From: JBGTLW01 sp041743835
Lineage (GTDB): Bacteria > Planctomycetota > Phycisphaerae > Phycisphaerales > Phycisphaeraceae
Length of the DNA stretch: 13,574 nt
Assembly: GCA_041743835.1 (NCBI GenBank)
Contig: JBGTLW010000263.1
Coordinates: forward strand, 1 to 13,574
Direction of reading: 5' to 3'
In this document: positions 6,795-13,488 of the stretch, in pieces
Numbering within the stretch: the first letter of the stretch is position 1
How the letters are laid out: each line of letters starts with the position of its first letter
The notes under the pieces: generated by a model
Databases searched by the model: none
What the model saw: only the letters and a program-made list of their open reading frames with translations
Told to the model about the DNA's origin: nothing
Program-made: the position numbers and the translations under genes

Positions 6795-6830
6795 CGCCAC
6801 GCCGAGGTGTTGCGATGCCTCGGCGTGGCG
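6795..6830. terminator. Perfect 13-bp inverted repeat, likely terminator
   Basis: CGCCACGCCGAGG (6795-6807) is repeated in perfect inverted orientation at 6818-6830, with a 10-nt loop. It begins 27 nt after the DUF4349 stop and ends 17 nt before the RNase HII start. The stem is very stable and GC-rich, but only GCGTT follows, not a T-run, so it may be a weak or Rho-assisted terminator, an RNA-stability element, or a folding barrier over the RNase HII ribosome site. Confidence 0.6.
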
Positions 6831-6847
6831 GCGTTATCATCGCGGGC

Positions 6848-7837
6848 ATGTTCATCTACGCTGGCATCGACGAGGCGGGGTATGGCCCGTTGTTCGGCCC
6901 GCTGGTCGTGGCACGCTCGGTGTTGCGTATCCCCAAGCTGCCCCCGTACCCAGCCAGCGAGCCGCCCCTGCTCTGGCAACGCCTGAGCAAAGCGGTCGCG
7001 CGCAACCTCCGTGATCGGCAGGGGCGCATCGTCATCAACGACTCGAAGAAACTCACCACAAAGGCTGTGGGCATCAAGCACCTGGAGTTGGGTTGCCTGT
7101 CGTTCGCAGCCCTGGACAACCACGAGCCCGCCGATGTCGGGGCCTGGCTGGACCTCTGCGGCGAGTGTCACCATCGCGGCCAGGACATCCTGCCGTGGTA
7201 TGAAGCGAGCGACGCCTCGCCTTGGCAACCCCTGCCCGCAGCGAGCACGGATGGGGAACTGGCGATCGCACGCGGCATGTTGCGCGCGACGTGCCAACGC
7301 ATCGGCATCGAACTCGCGTCGCTGGGCGCGGCCGTGGTGTACGAGGACCAATTCAACCGTGAGGTGGCGCTGACCCATTCCAAAGCGGCGGTGAGCTTCA
7401 CACGCGTCGCGGCCCACATGCTCCGCATCTGGCGCGACCACGGCCAGGACCACCCGCTGGTCATCGTCGATCGGCAGGGCGGGCGCACGAGCTACCGCGA
7501 ACTGCTTGCGATGAACTTCCCCGAGGCCGCGGTGAACATCCACAGCGAATCGCCCGCGTGCTCCGCTTACACGCTGACGGCTGGCGATCGTCGGATGTCG
7601 GTCACGTTTCAGGTGGAGGCTGAGCAAGCCCACCTGCCCGTGGCGCTGGCGTCGATGGCTGCGAAGTACACACGCGAGTTGCTCATGGGCCGCTTCAACG
7701 CGTGGTTCACCGCCCGCTGCCCAGCTGTGCGCCCCACCAAGGGCTACGGCACGGACGGCCAACGCTTCGGGCACGACATCCACCCCCACCTGCCCGCCCT
7801 CGGCATCCCCCCCCAAACCCTCCGCCGGCAGGCTTGA
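6848..7837 (+). CDS. Ribonuclease HII-like protein (divergent)
   Basis: The product has 329 residues from the ATG at 6848. It opens with YAGIDEAGYGPLFGPLVV, matching the RNase HII signature that supplies the catalytic Asp-Glu pair (D8, E9). DSKKLT (65-70) matches the conserved DSKKLS motif. VIVDRQGG (D208) is the likely third acid. ALASMAAKYTRELL (267-280) matches the ASIxAKxxRD helix, and KGYGTDGQRF (298-307) matches the KGYGTxxH motif with its stacking Tyr. RNase HII removes ribonucleotides from RNA-DNA hybrids. Differences are notable: the usual Gly-Arg/Lys-Gly is Gly-Tyr-Gly, the acid normally before the AASI helix is not clearly present (EAEQAH instead), and the protein is about 110 residues longer than bacterial RNase HII owing to inserts at about 75-135 and elsewhere. 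Upstream in-frame starts (6776, 6815) would run through the inverted repeat and are rejected. Confidence 0.8.
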   Translation: MFIYAGIDEAGYGPLFGPLVVARSVLRIPKLPPYPASEPPLLWQRLSKAVARNLRDRQGRIVINDSKKLTTKAVGIKHLELGCLSFAALDNHEPADVGAWLDLCGECHHRGQDILPWYEASDASPWQPLPAASTDGELAIARGMLRATCQRIGIELASLGAAVVYEDQFNREVALTHSKAAVSFTRVAAHMLRIWRDHGQDHPLVIVDRQGGRTSYRELLAMNFPEAAVNIHSESPACSAYTLTAGDRRMSVTFQVEAEQAHLPVALASMAAKYTRELLMGRFNAWFTARCPAVRPTKGYGTDGQRFGHDIHPHLPALGIPPQTLRRQA

Positions 7838-7862
7838 ACCCCCGCCCAAAATCCCCTAGAAT
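7834..7862 (+). promoter_or_regulatory. Sigma-70 type promoter for tRNA-Glu
   Basis: TTGAAC (7834-7839) and TAGAAT (7857-7862) are separated by exactly 17 nt, each matching most consensus positions. Predicted transcription starts near 7869, about 15 nt before the mature tRNA. The -35 element overlaps the RNase HII stop codon (7835-7837). Confidence 0.65.
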
Positions 7863-7883
7863 CCCCGACTCGCTAAGGCCCAC

Positions 7884-7956
7884 GCCCCCTTCGTCTAGTG
7901 GCCCAGGACATCGCCTTCTCATGGCGCAAACAGGGGTTCGACTCCCCTAGGGGGTA
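7884..7956 (+). tRNA. tRNA-Glu (anticodon CTC)
   Basis: A full cloverleaf can be drawn. The acceptor stem GCCCCCT pairs with AGGGGGT (with G-U at 1:72), the D arm contains CGTCTAGTGGCCCAGGAC, and the anticodon loop TTCTCAT gives anticodon CTC for GAG codons. The T arm is AGGGG-TTCGACT-CCCCT. The layout and the D-arm sequence follow bacterial tRNA-Glu closely. The outermost anticodon-stem pair (T27/C43) is mismatched. CCA is not encoded, so it must be added after transcription. A run of five Ts follows at once (7958-7962) and could act in termination. Several antisense and overlapping open frames here are artefacts. Confidence 0.93.
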
Positions 7957-8221
7957 CTTTTTCCGCATCGCGTCGCGGTGTGACAGATCGTGCCAATTCG
8001 TGACGATTCCCCTTGTTTTTCAACGGTTTACGATGCTTGCCGTGGCCGTGTGGTGCGTGCGGCAGCGGGCGTGGCTGGTCTTGTTTAAGCGGGCGCGGCA
8101 GATTAAACGGCAAACAAGCCTGGCTCACTCTCGATCATCCACTCCTCCCGCACAAAGCCACTTGCTGCGGCCAGACTAACCTCGGCGGACGCGGCGTCGT
8201 TGCAAGTGAATGCGCAAGCTG
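7957..8221. other. Intergenic region without recognised gene
   Basis: These 265 bp lie between the tRNA and the tail of the beta-helix gene. The region includes a poor inverted repeat (CTTGTTT 8080-8086 with AAACAAG 8112-8118) and a minus-strand open frame that runs out of the lyase gene in another frame and ends at 8103. Neither is convincing as a gene or terminator. I see nothing else that can be supported. Confidence 0.4.
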
Positions 8222-10066
8222 TCAATGCGCGTCGGTGGCGACATGGGTCTTGAACAGGACGCAATTGAACGCATCTTTGTTGTTGGAGCCGGTCAGCGTG
8301 CGGGCTTGGCCCTCGCGGGTGACGCTCACGAGGTCGCTGAATTTCCTGGTGCCGTGCTGGACGAGGCAGGCGACGCGGAATTGTCCGTTGTCGATCTGGA
8401 AGATGGGTGCGGTGGCGGTGTCGCGGCCGACTTCGTAGGAATCGAAGCCGAGGACTTCCAGCCTGCCCTCCGGGCCGACCTTGGCACGCTGATGCAGATT
8501 CTCGGTCTTGAACCCCAGCACCCACATGGAGCCGGCCTGGATGTCCAGCGCCAACACCTTAGCTTCGTGGTTGTAGTGACGTGCCCAGACGCGGGCGTCC
8601 GGATTCTTGACCACCACCGGGGCGTGGGTGTTGTGCAGGAATAATCGGCCCGCACCTTCCATGACGATCTGCGATCCTCGCCGTACCGAGACCGAATCGA
8701 TGATGACATCCCGATCCGTCCGCACGATGATGCTGGGCAGTCCCAGGAAGCCTTGAAGCAGCACCACCGGCGCCGAGCCGTCACCGATGATCACCACCGC
8801 CTCGGCGGTCGTCTTCTCGGCATCCACCCGAGCGGGCGTGCCGACGATCCGGGTGTAGTCGCCGCCGATCGTCACCGTCTCGTCGAATGCCATTTTGTCG
8901 TCGTGATTCAGCGGTATGACCAGATGCGTCTTGCCCGCCTGCTGCATGGCGTGGGCGAAGGTCTGCGACCAACTCCGGCCCTCGCGGAAGTCGGCAACGT
9001 TCGCCCACTTGCTCTGGTCCGTCTCCCACTGTGGCCAGGGCGTCGGCTCGATCGCCAGCGCTGGCATGGGTTGACCCTCGAACAGGTGCACCGGCGCGGC
9101 CGAGGCGTACTCGGCAACGGTTGTGCCATCAGGAGCGTGAGTTGACTCAAGGGCTTTGGCGAAGCCTTGAGCCTGCAAGTCCCTCAGATAGGCGTGCCCT
9201 TGGTTGACGACTGCGGTGGTGCCTTGACCCGTGAACCGCCCGCCGACCAGGCACAGCCAGTCGTCGTTGCGGATGGCGACGGCCTCAGCCTGCATCTCGA
9301 TGTGTATATTTTCACCGGCCAGTTTGCCGCGATTGAGCACGCCGACTTGATCGGCACCTTCGATCGACAGATTGCTGATCGCCATGTGGTAAGGCGCGAC
9401 ATTGAACAGGCCACGCTTGAACCCACGGATGCGGACGTCGCGCAACTGCCCCGGCCCGTTCTCCGATCCGGTCAAGCCCACACCCAACGCGCCACGGCCG
9501 TCCTCGCTGACAATATCCACATTCGACAGGTGGCCGGTGTTGGAGGTGATATACACCAGCCCCGTTGCTCCGGCGTTGTTGCTCCCGATGTTGATCGTCA
9601 GGTTGTGGAGAATCTGGTTGAAGGTGGTGTTGGTGCAGTCGCCGGTGTGCCAGGCCACCTGCCCGTCGATCCGCTTGGGCAGATCGTCGCCATCGAACGG
9701 GTCTGTCGGCCACGTGCCGTCTTTGAGGCGGATGATCGTTTCGCTTCGGCTTTCACCGACCACCCAGGGGCCGTGGCTGTGTGACGTGGCTTTGCGCGAC
9801 TGGTCGTGCTTGCCACGCACCATCCCGCTGATCAGATAGGTCCCCTTAGGGAAGTACATAATCTGAATGCGACGGCCGAAGTCTTCGCTGAGCAGCTTGT
9901 TCAGCTTTTCGGTGTTGTCGATCGCGCCGGTGTTGTCCAGCCCGCCGTCGGTGACGACGTTAAACACATTGGCCCCCGGCGGGAAGCGGATGTCATCGGC
10001 CCGGGCGTCAACCAGTCCGATCGCAAACAGTAACGATAAACTCACTGTCCATGACCTTAAGCGCAT
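8222..10066 (-). CDS. Exported pectate-lyase-superfamily beta-helix protein
   Basis: The 614-residue product has a signal peptide (MRLRSWTVSLSLLFAIGLVD, cleavage near ARA/DD). Residues about 33-90 match the start of the Pectate_lyase_3 (PF12708) type domain: FNVVTDGGLDNTGAIDNTEK, then IMYFPKGTYLISGMV and later WVVGESRSETIIRLKDG. The long middle (about 120-330) has short strand repeats with Asn/Gly turns (HNLTINIGSNNAGATGLV, LSNVDIVSEDGRGALGVGL), as in right-handed parallel beta-helix polysaccharide lyases and hydrolases. A second helix-like section (about 440-600, from VIIGDGSAPVVLLQGFLGLP on) follows. The function is probably binding or cutting of a polysaccharide outside the cell; catalytic residues cannot be assigned. 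AAAGGAG lies just upstream of the ATG at 10066, which fixes the start; the longer open frame overlaps the pseudopilin gene and is spurious. It is last in its operon. Confidence 0.87.
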   Translation of the reverse strand: MRLRSWTVSLSLLFAIGLVDARADDIRFPPGANVFNVVTDGGLDNTGAIDNTEKLNKLLSEDFGRRIQIMYFPKGTYLISGMVRGKHDQSRKATSHSHGPWVVGESRSETIIRLKDGTWPTDPFDGDDLPKRIDGQVAWHTGDCTNTTFNQILHNLTINIGSNNAGATGLVYITSNTGHLSNVDIVSEDGRGALGVGLTGSENGPGQLRDVRIRGFKRGLFNVAPYHMAISNLSIEGADQVGVLNRGKLAGENIHIEMQAEAVAIRNDDWLCLVGGRFTGQGTTAVVNQGHAYLRDLQAQGFAKALESTHAPDGTTVAEYASAAPVHLFEGQPMPALAIEPTPWPQWETDQSKWANVADFREGRSWSQTFAHAMQQAGKTHLVIPLNHDDKMAFDETVTIGGDYTRIVGTPARVDAEKTTAEAVVIIGDGSAPVVLLQGFLGLPSIIVRTDRDVIIDSVSVRRGSQIVMEGAGRLFLHNTHAPVVVKNPDARVWARHYNHEAKVLALDIQAGSMWVLGFKTENLHQRAKVGPEGRLEVLGFDSYEVGRDTATAPIFQIDNGQFRVACLVQHGTRKFSDLVSVTREGQARTLTGSNNKDAFNCVLFKTHVATDAH

Positions 10067-10097
10067 GAAAACTCCTTTGGTTTCAGAAAAGGCGCGG

Positions 10098-10111
10098 ACG
10101 ACTCTCGTCGT
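10098..10111. repeat. Small intercistronic hairpin
   Basis: ACGAC (10098-10102) and GTCGT (10107-10111) form a 5-bp stem; on the transcribed minus strand the loop is GAGA, a GNRA-type tetraloop. It begins one base after the pseudopilin stop codon and ends 31 nt before the beta-helix start. It lacks a T-run, so it may mark RNA processing or differential stability rather than termination. Confidence 0.35.
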
Positions 10112-10112
10112 G

Positions 10113-10913
10113 CTAATCCCGGAGGTGATCGATCCACTTGCGACCGTGGTTGACAAAGGCTTCATCGATGGTGCTGGCGTGAACGGGCAGGACGTGCCCG
10201 CCGATGAAGCCGACGTTCTGGCGTGCGTCGGGTACACCATGGACGTTGGGCCCGCCGTGGACGCCGTGGCGAAAGGCGATGAAGCCTTCGGCGATGAACA
10301 GCGAGATGTTGCCCCAACTCACGACGCGCAGGTGCATCTCACTGTGGTAATTCATGTCGTTGTGGTCCGCCTTCTCGACGTAGTAGGCACGATGGGACGG
10401 ATGCTCGTCCAACCTGAACCAATTGCCACCGCCACCCGCGTTGCCCGACACATCGCCGATCGGCACATAGCTGACGCGGGCGCGGCCGTCGTGGAGGTTG
10501 AAGCGGCCGCCGACCTGGGCGGTGGCGGTCGGAGCTTCGGGGCAGGCGTACACGGCGGGATAGACGCCGCTGCCGCCGCTGGTGGCGAACGACCCGAGGT
10601 AGCTCGGGCCACTCAGACCGAAATAGTGCGTCCAGTTGGCCGCGTCGGGGCTGCCGGCCCACTTGCCCGGACGGAGCCAGTCGTTGTTGTCGTGGGCGTA
10701 AAGGATTGACGCCAGCAGGATCTGCCGCTGGTTATTCTTGCACATCACGTCACGCGCCGCGGCCCGCGCGTTGGTCAACGCCGGCAGCAGCAGCGCGATC
10801 AGCAGCGCGATGATGCTGATCACCACCAGCAGCTCTATAAGCGTGAATGCCGCGATGGCGGTGCCACTACCGGCCTTCTGAAAGCTTCGGCTGCACTGGT
10901 TCGGGTTTCGCAT
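10113..10913 (-). CDS. Type II secretion/type IV pilin-like pseudopilin
   Basis: The 266-residue product has a class III signal. A basic leader (MRNPNQCSRSFQKAGSGTAI) precedes AFTLIELLVVISIIA, with predicted cleavage between Ala22 and Phe23 and the conserved Glu at mature position 5; Ala replaces the usual Gly at -1. The hydrophobic helix ends at LLPAL and is followed by NARAAARDVMCKNNQRQILLA, as in the planctomycete pseudopilin/DUF1559-like group. The large C-terminal domain (about residues 75-260) is Gly/His-rich and ends with NVGFIGGHVLPV, an altered form of the usual FxDGHV motif. It probably assembles in the inner membrane as part of a pseudopilus or anchors a periplasmic domain. GAAGGG lies about 8 nt before the ATG. 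The gene begins 47 bp inside the upstream BNR_4 gene, indicating translational coupling. Confidence 0.88.
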   Translation of the reverse strand: MRNPNQCSRSFQKAGSGTAIAAFTLIELLVVISIIALLIALLLPALTNARAAARDVMCKNNQRQILLASILYAHDNNDWLRPGKWAGSPDAANWTHYFGLSGPSYLGSFATSGGSGVYPAVYACPEAPTATAQVGGRFNLHDGRARVSYVPIGDVSGNAGGGGNWFRLDEHPSHRAYYVEKADHNDMNYHSEMHLRVVSWGNISLFIAEGFIAFRHGVHGGPNVHGVPDARQNVGFIGGHVLPVHASTIDEAFVNHGRKWIDHLRD

Positions 10914-12300
10914 GGTTCTGTCCCTTCATGTCCTCGGGCAGTCGAAAGACATTGCCCGCCCTATCGCAGAAGTAAAGCCGTGACGGTGAGACGTTCAGCC
11001 CGTCTCCGTCGCACCAGAATGCATAGAAATCCTCGTGGGCGTTGTGCGGTCGGCGCACATACCCGTGGTTGTACTCACTGCCGCGCGTCAGTTGCCTGAC
11101 CAACCGCCAGTTCCGTCCCTGGTCCTCGCTCGTCCACATCGCCACTTCCCCGCCGGTGGCCCAGGGCTGCGGGCCCTGGTGGGTGGGGGCGATGAGCCGC
11201 CAACTACCGTCCGACTCGCAGTAGATCGACCCCACGTCGTAATTGTGATGGGCCGGCGCGATCTCGTTGAATCGCCACGCCTGTCCCGTCCAGTGCGCTA
11301 CCGTCCACTGCCGCGGTGGGTCCTGCGGCCCCGCGGCGGAGTCTGCCGAGGTGATGTAGAGGATGATCGGCCGGCCCGCCTCATCGAGGTTGATGTCTTT
11401 CAGATACACCAGCCGGTCTTCATCGAGATAGCGGCGGACCTGGGCCGTCTGATCTCCGCCACGGATCGGCAGATCGAGAACCTTGCCCTCGCTGTTTGTC
11501 CAGCTCTGCCCCCGATCCTTGGTCATCGCGAAGTGCAGATTGGTTCGGGCATTGACATTCCCCCTCGGGTGATCGTTCCACGCCGTCATCACCACCCCGC
11601 CGGCCGCCGTGCTGATCTGGTAGTGCCCGTGCGCCACCAGGTGGCCGCCGGTCGCCCAAGTCTTGCCGTCGTCGCTGGTCATCCAGTAAAGGTTGCGTTT
11701 GTTCTGCTGATACACCGTATGCAGCAGCAAGAAACCGCGATCCGGCACATGCCACGGCTGAGGGTAAGCTATGTAACCCGGATCGATCTCCTCAAACTCG
11801 TCCAGGCTGTGGGGCCTGGTGCCTCGGAAGATTCGGCCGGGCACCCGGTGGCGCGTCGCCGCGAACACATACACATGCCCCGCGGCATCCAGCGCGATGG
11901 ACGGATTGGCGTGCGCGTCCGACGTCGGGTGCTGCGCAAAGTCTCGCACGATCCGGGGCCGACAGACTTCGCCGGTTTCATGGTCGTAATAGGCCACCAT
12001 GAGCCGCAGGCGTCGGGGGTTGTCCGCCTCGCTACCGCCCCAGACGAAGAACGTCTTGTCCGCCGCTTCGCTGTAGATCGCCATCGGGCAGTGCTTGGCG
12101 GTGTAGGTGCCCAATCCGCCCGAGTACTTGGGGCCGAAGTCGTTCGCCTGGCCGATGCTGTACCAGACACCGCGGTAGCCGGTGTCCGTGGGGACATCGG
12201 CCAAAGCCGGACTCGCTGACAGCATGGCCATCACAAGCATCCTCAGCATGACAATCATTCGCGGCAATGGAAACCCTTTCCGTGCCTGTCTTGACTTCAC
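10867..12300 (-). CDS. Exported BNR_4-type beta-propeller protein, ulvan-lyase-like
   Basis: The product has 477 residues with a signal peptide ending near SASPALA/DV. GYRGVWYSIGQ at 41-51 and KYSGGLGTYTAKHCPMAIYS at 58-77 are the family-defining opening of BNR_4 (PF15892) proteins, a group that includes some ulvan lyases with a seven-bladed propeller. Three Asp-boxes (S/T-x-D-x-G-x-x-W) are visible at about 208-215, 260-267 and 391-398. Many His and Tyr residues (HGHYQIS, NYDVGS, NHGYVRRPHNAHEDF) could line an active cleft, but I cannot assign catalytic residues. The likely role is cutting or binding an acidic polysaccharide outside the cytoplasm. The start is uncertain: GTG at 12300 overlaps the previous stop (GTGA), TTG at 12267 has AAAGGG at ideal distance, and ATG at 12258 is also in frame; all keep the signal peptide. 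Its tail overlaps the pseudopilin gene by 47 bp. Confidence 0.85.
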   Translation of the reverse strand: MKSRQARKGFPLPRMIVMLRMLVMAMLSASPALADVPTDTGYRGVWYSIGQANDFGPKYSGGLGTYTAKHCPMAIYSEAADKTFFVWGGSEADNPRRLRLMVAYYDHETGEVCRPRIVRDFAQHPTSDAHANPSIALDAAGHVYVFAATRHRVPGRIFRGTRPHSLDEFEEIDPGYIAYPQPWHVPDRGFLLLHTVYQQNKRNLYWMTSDDGKTWATGGHLVAHGHYQISTAAGGVVMTAWNDHPRGNVNARTNLHFAMTKDRGQSWTNSEGKVLDLPIRGGDQTAQVRRYLDEDRLVYLKDINLDEAGRPIILYITSADSAAGPQDPPRQWTVAHWTGQAWRFNEIAPAHHNYDVGSIYCESDGSWRLIAPTHQGPQPWATGGEVAMWTSEDQGRNWRLVRQLTRGSEYNHGYVRRPHNAHEDFYAFWCDGDGLNVSPSRLYFCDRAGNVFRLPEDMKGQNHAKPEPVQPKLSEGR

Positions 12301-13214
12301 TGCCGCCGGCCGCGCCGCAGCAGCGTCAACCCGCCGATCGCCAGCAGCGCGAGCGACCCCGGCTCGGGGATGGTGGTAAGCACCTCAGTGAGGCCCGCGT
12401 CACCCGCCGAGTTGCTGATGCGTAACTGGTCGTAGTAGGCGGCAAATCCATCGGCACCAGACAGGAAGATCGACTTGTAGAACTCACCCAATTGCGCATC
12501 GGTCTTGCTGAAGTCCGCCGTTCCCAGCGACGCTTCGGTCAAGCCGAATGTGTCGCTCGTCTTCATCAGCCAGTAGTCGAGACTGTCATTGCCTGGGCCG
12601 ACAGTCACCTTCACGATCGCCAGATAAGCGGTGCTTTCCGCAAAGGCAGTATCACTGGAGAAAGAGGAGCCCGGATTGCCGCTCTTGTTCTCCTGATTGC
12701 CGCCAAGCACCGTCCCTGTTGCGCTCCAGTCGTAGAACGCCGGCGCCAGCCCGCCCGCAGCGGGCGGCCCCATGCCCACGCCGTCGCTGCCCGTCTCGGC
12801 CCGAAACTGCAGGTAATCCAGTGTCGTCAGGTTCATCGTGGCGCTCTCGCCGGGGTTGCCTGCGGTGCCGCTGACGCTCATGAGAAAACTGATCCAATAT
12901 TGTCCGGTCGGCGAGCCGGTGACGAACTGCAGTTGTGCACCCTTATCGTCACTGGCACTAGTTCCCAAGAACGCGCCCGTGCCTGCGTTGTTGGGGTCGT
13001 TCGCGTATGAGGCGTGGGCGAAGGTCAGGTTAGTGTCGGCCGTGTACCTGGCCCGGTTGGTCGTATCTTCCCAAGCCCCGTAACCGATTTCCAGGTTGCT
13101 GCTGCCGTAGTCGAAGTTTTCGTTGAGCACCAGCGCCGCATGTGCGGCGGTGGCCGGCGACAGTAGCATGGCTGCGATCAGGAGCAGGCCAAGAATGGTG
13201 AAGCGATCTTGCAT
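12297..13214 (-). CDS. PEP-CTERM sorting-domain exported protein
   Basis: The product has 305 residues. The signal peptide is MQDRFTILGLLLIAAMLLSP then ATAAHA. The mature part starts LVLNENFDYGSSNLEIGYG, typical of planctomycete PEP-CTERM proteins with a lectin/LamG-like jelly-roll domain, and continues with Gly/Ser/Thr-rich strands (WISFLMSVSGTAG, YLQFRAETG). The C-terminus is IPEPGSLALLAIGGLTLLRR followed by GRRQ: the PEP motif, a membrane helix and a basic tail recognised by exosortase. It is probably an exopolysaccharide-associated or surface protein, and the jelly roll may bind sugars. GGAGG lies 8 nt before the ATG at 13214, and the signal peptide starts there; two longer in-frame starts (13250 and 13313) also have good ribosome sites. 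It is first in the operon with the BNR_4 protein. Confidence 0.9.
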   Translation of the reverse strand: MQDRFTILGLLLIAAMLLSPATAAHAALVLNENFDYGSSNLEIGYGAWEDTTNRARYTADTNLTFAHASYANDPNNAGTGAFLGTSASDDKGAQLQFVTGSPTGQYWISFLMSVSGTAGNPGESATMNLTTLDYLQFRAETGSDGVGMGPPAAGGLAPAFYDWSATGTVLGGNQENKSGNPGSSFSSDTAFAESTAYLAIVKVTVGPGNDSLDYWLMKTSDTFGLTEASLGTADFSKTDAQLGEFYKSIFLSGADGFAAYYDQLRISNSAGDAGLTEVLTTIPEPGSLALLAIGGLTLLRRGRRQ

Positions 13215-13488
13215 AGTGTGTCCTCCAAAGGGGGTTGTGGTTCGCAGCATGGCGTTCTCCTTCATCTGTTTAGGGTTCGATTGACGGGGGTTGATCCGCA
13301 TGGTCATCTTCATCGCATCCGCTCCTTGGGTGATTCGATCCAATCTAAATCGTCTGTCCGTCAACGACCGGGAAGGCAATCGCCTGCGCGGCAAGCCGCC
13401 GCTGGTTTTTATCACTTACCCGTCAGCAGTTTGGGTAACCGTTCACCCCAACTGTCGATACAAGTTGTGATGATCCGATAAGAGTTGC
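13215..13488. other. Divergent intergenic region upstream of PEP-CTERM operon
   Basis: This 274-bp stretch holds the leader of the PEP-CTERM gene. On the minus strand it has three in-frame ATGs, each with an AAGGAG- or GGAGG-type site. A TTGACG element on the same strand (13362-13367) is a possible -35 box without a convincing -10. A short GC hairpin (13388-13399) lies near a T-run (13406-13410). The right part from 13435 may belong to an insertion sequence end. No gene is seen. Confidence 0.4.

Noticed and set aside
5730..7849. Long minus-strand open frames opposite the DUF4349 and RNase HII genes
   Set aside because: They are shadows of two well-supported plus-strand genes, and one spans the inverted repeat at 6795-6830.
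8080..8118. CTTGTTT/AAACAAG inverted repeat after the beta-helix gene
   Set aside because: The arms are AT-rich and far apart with competing pairings, so a working terminator is unlikely.
7919..8128. Minus-strand 69-residue open frame ending GVEPLFAP
   Set aside because: It is antisense to tRNA-Glu; the RGVEPLF tail is a well-known artefact from reading tRNA genes backwards.
10067..10240. Upstream extension of the beta-helix protein frame to 672 residues
   Set aside because: It overlaps the pseudopilin C-terminus in another frame; the AAAGGAG site and signal peptide place the start at 10066.
11035..12219. Plus-strand open frame of 394 residues
   Set aside because: It is antisense to the BNR_4 gene, with no signal peptide, motif or ribosome site of its own.
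13388..13410. GC hairpin with TTTTT as plus-strand terminator
   Set aside because: No plus-strand gene lies upstream to terminate, the stem is only four pairs, and there is a gap before the Ts.
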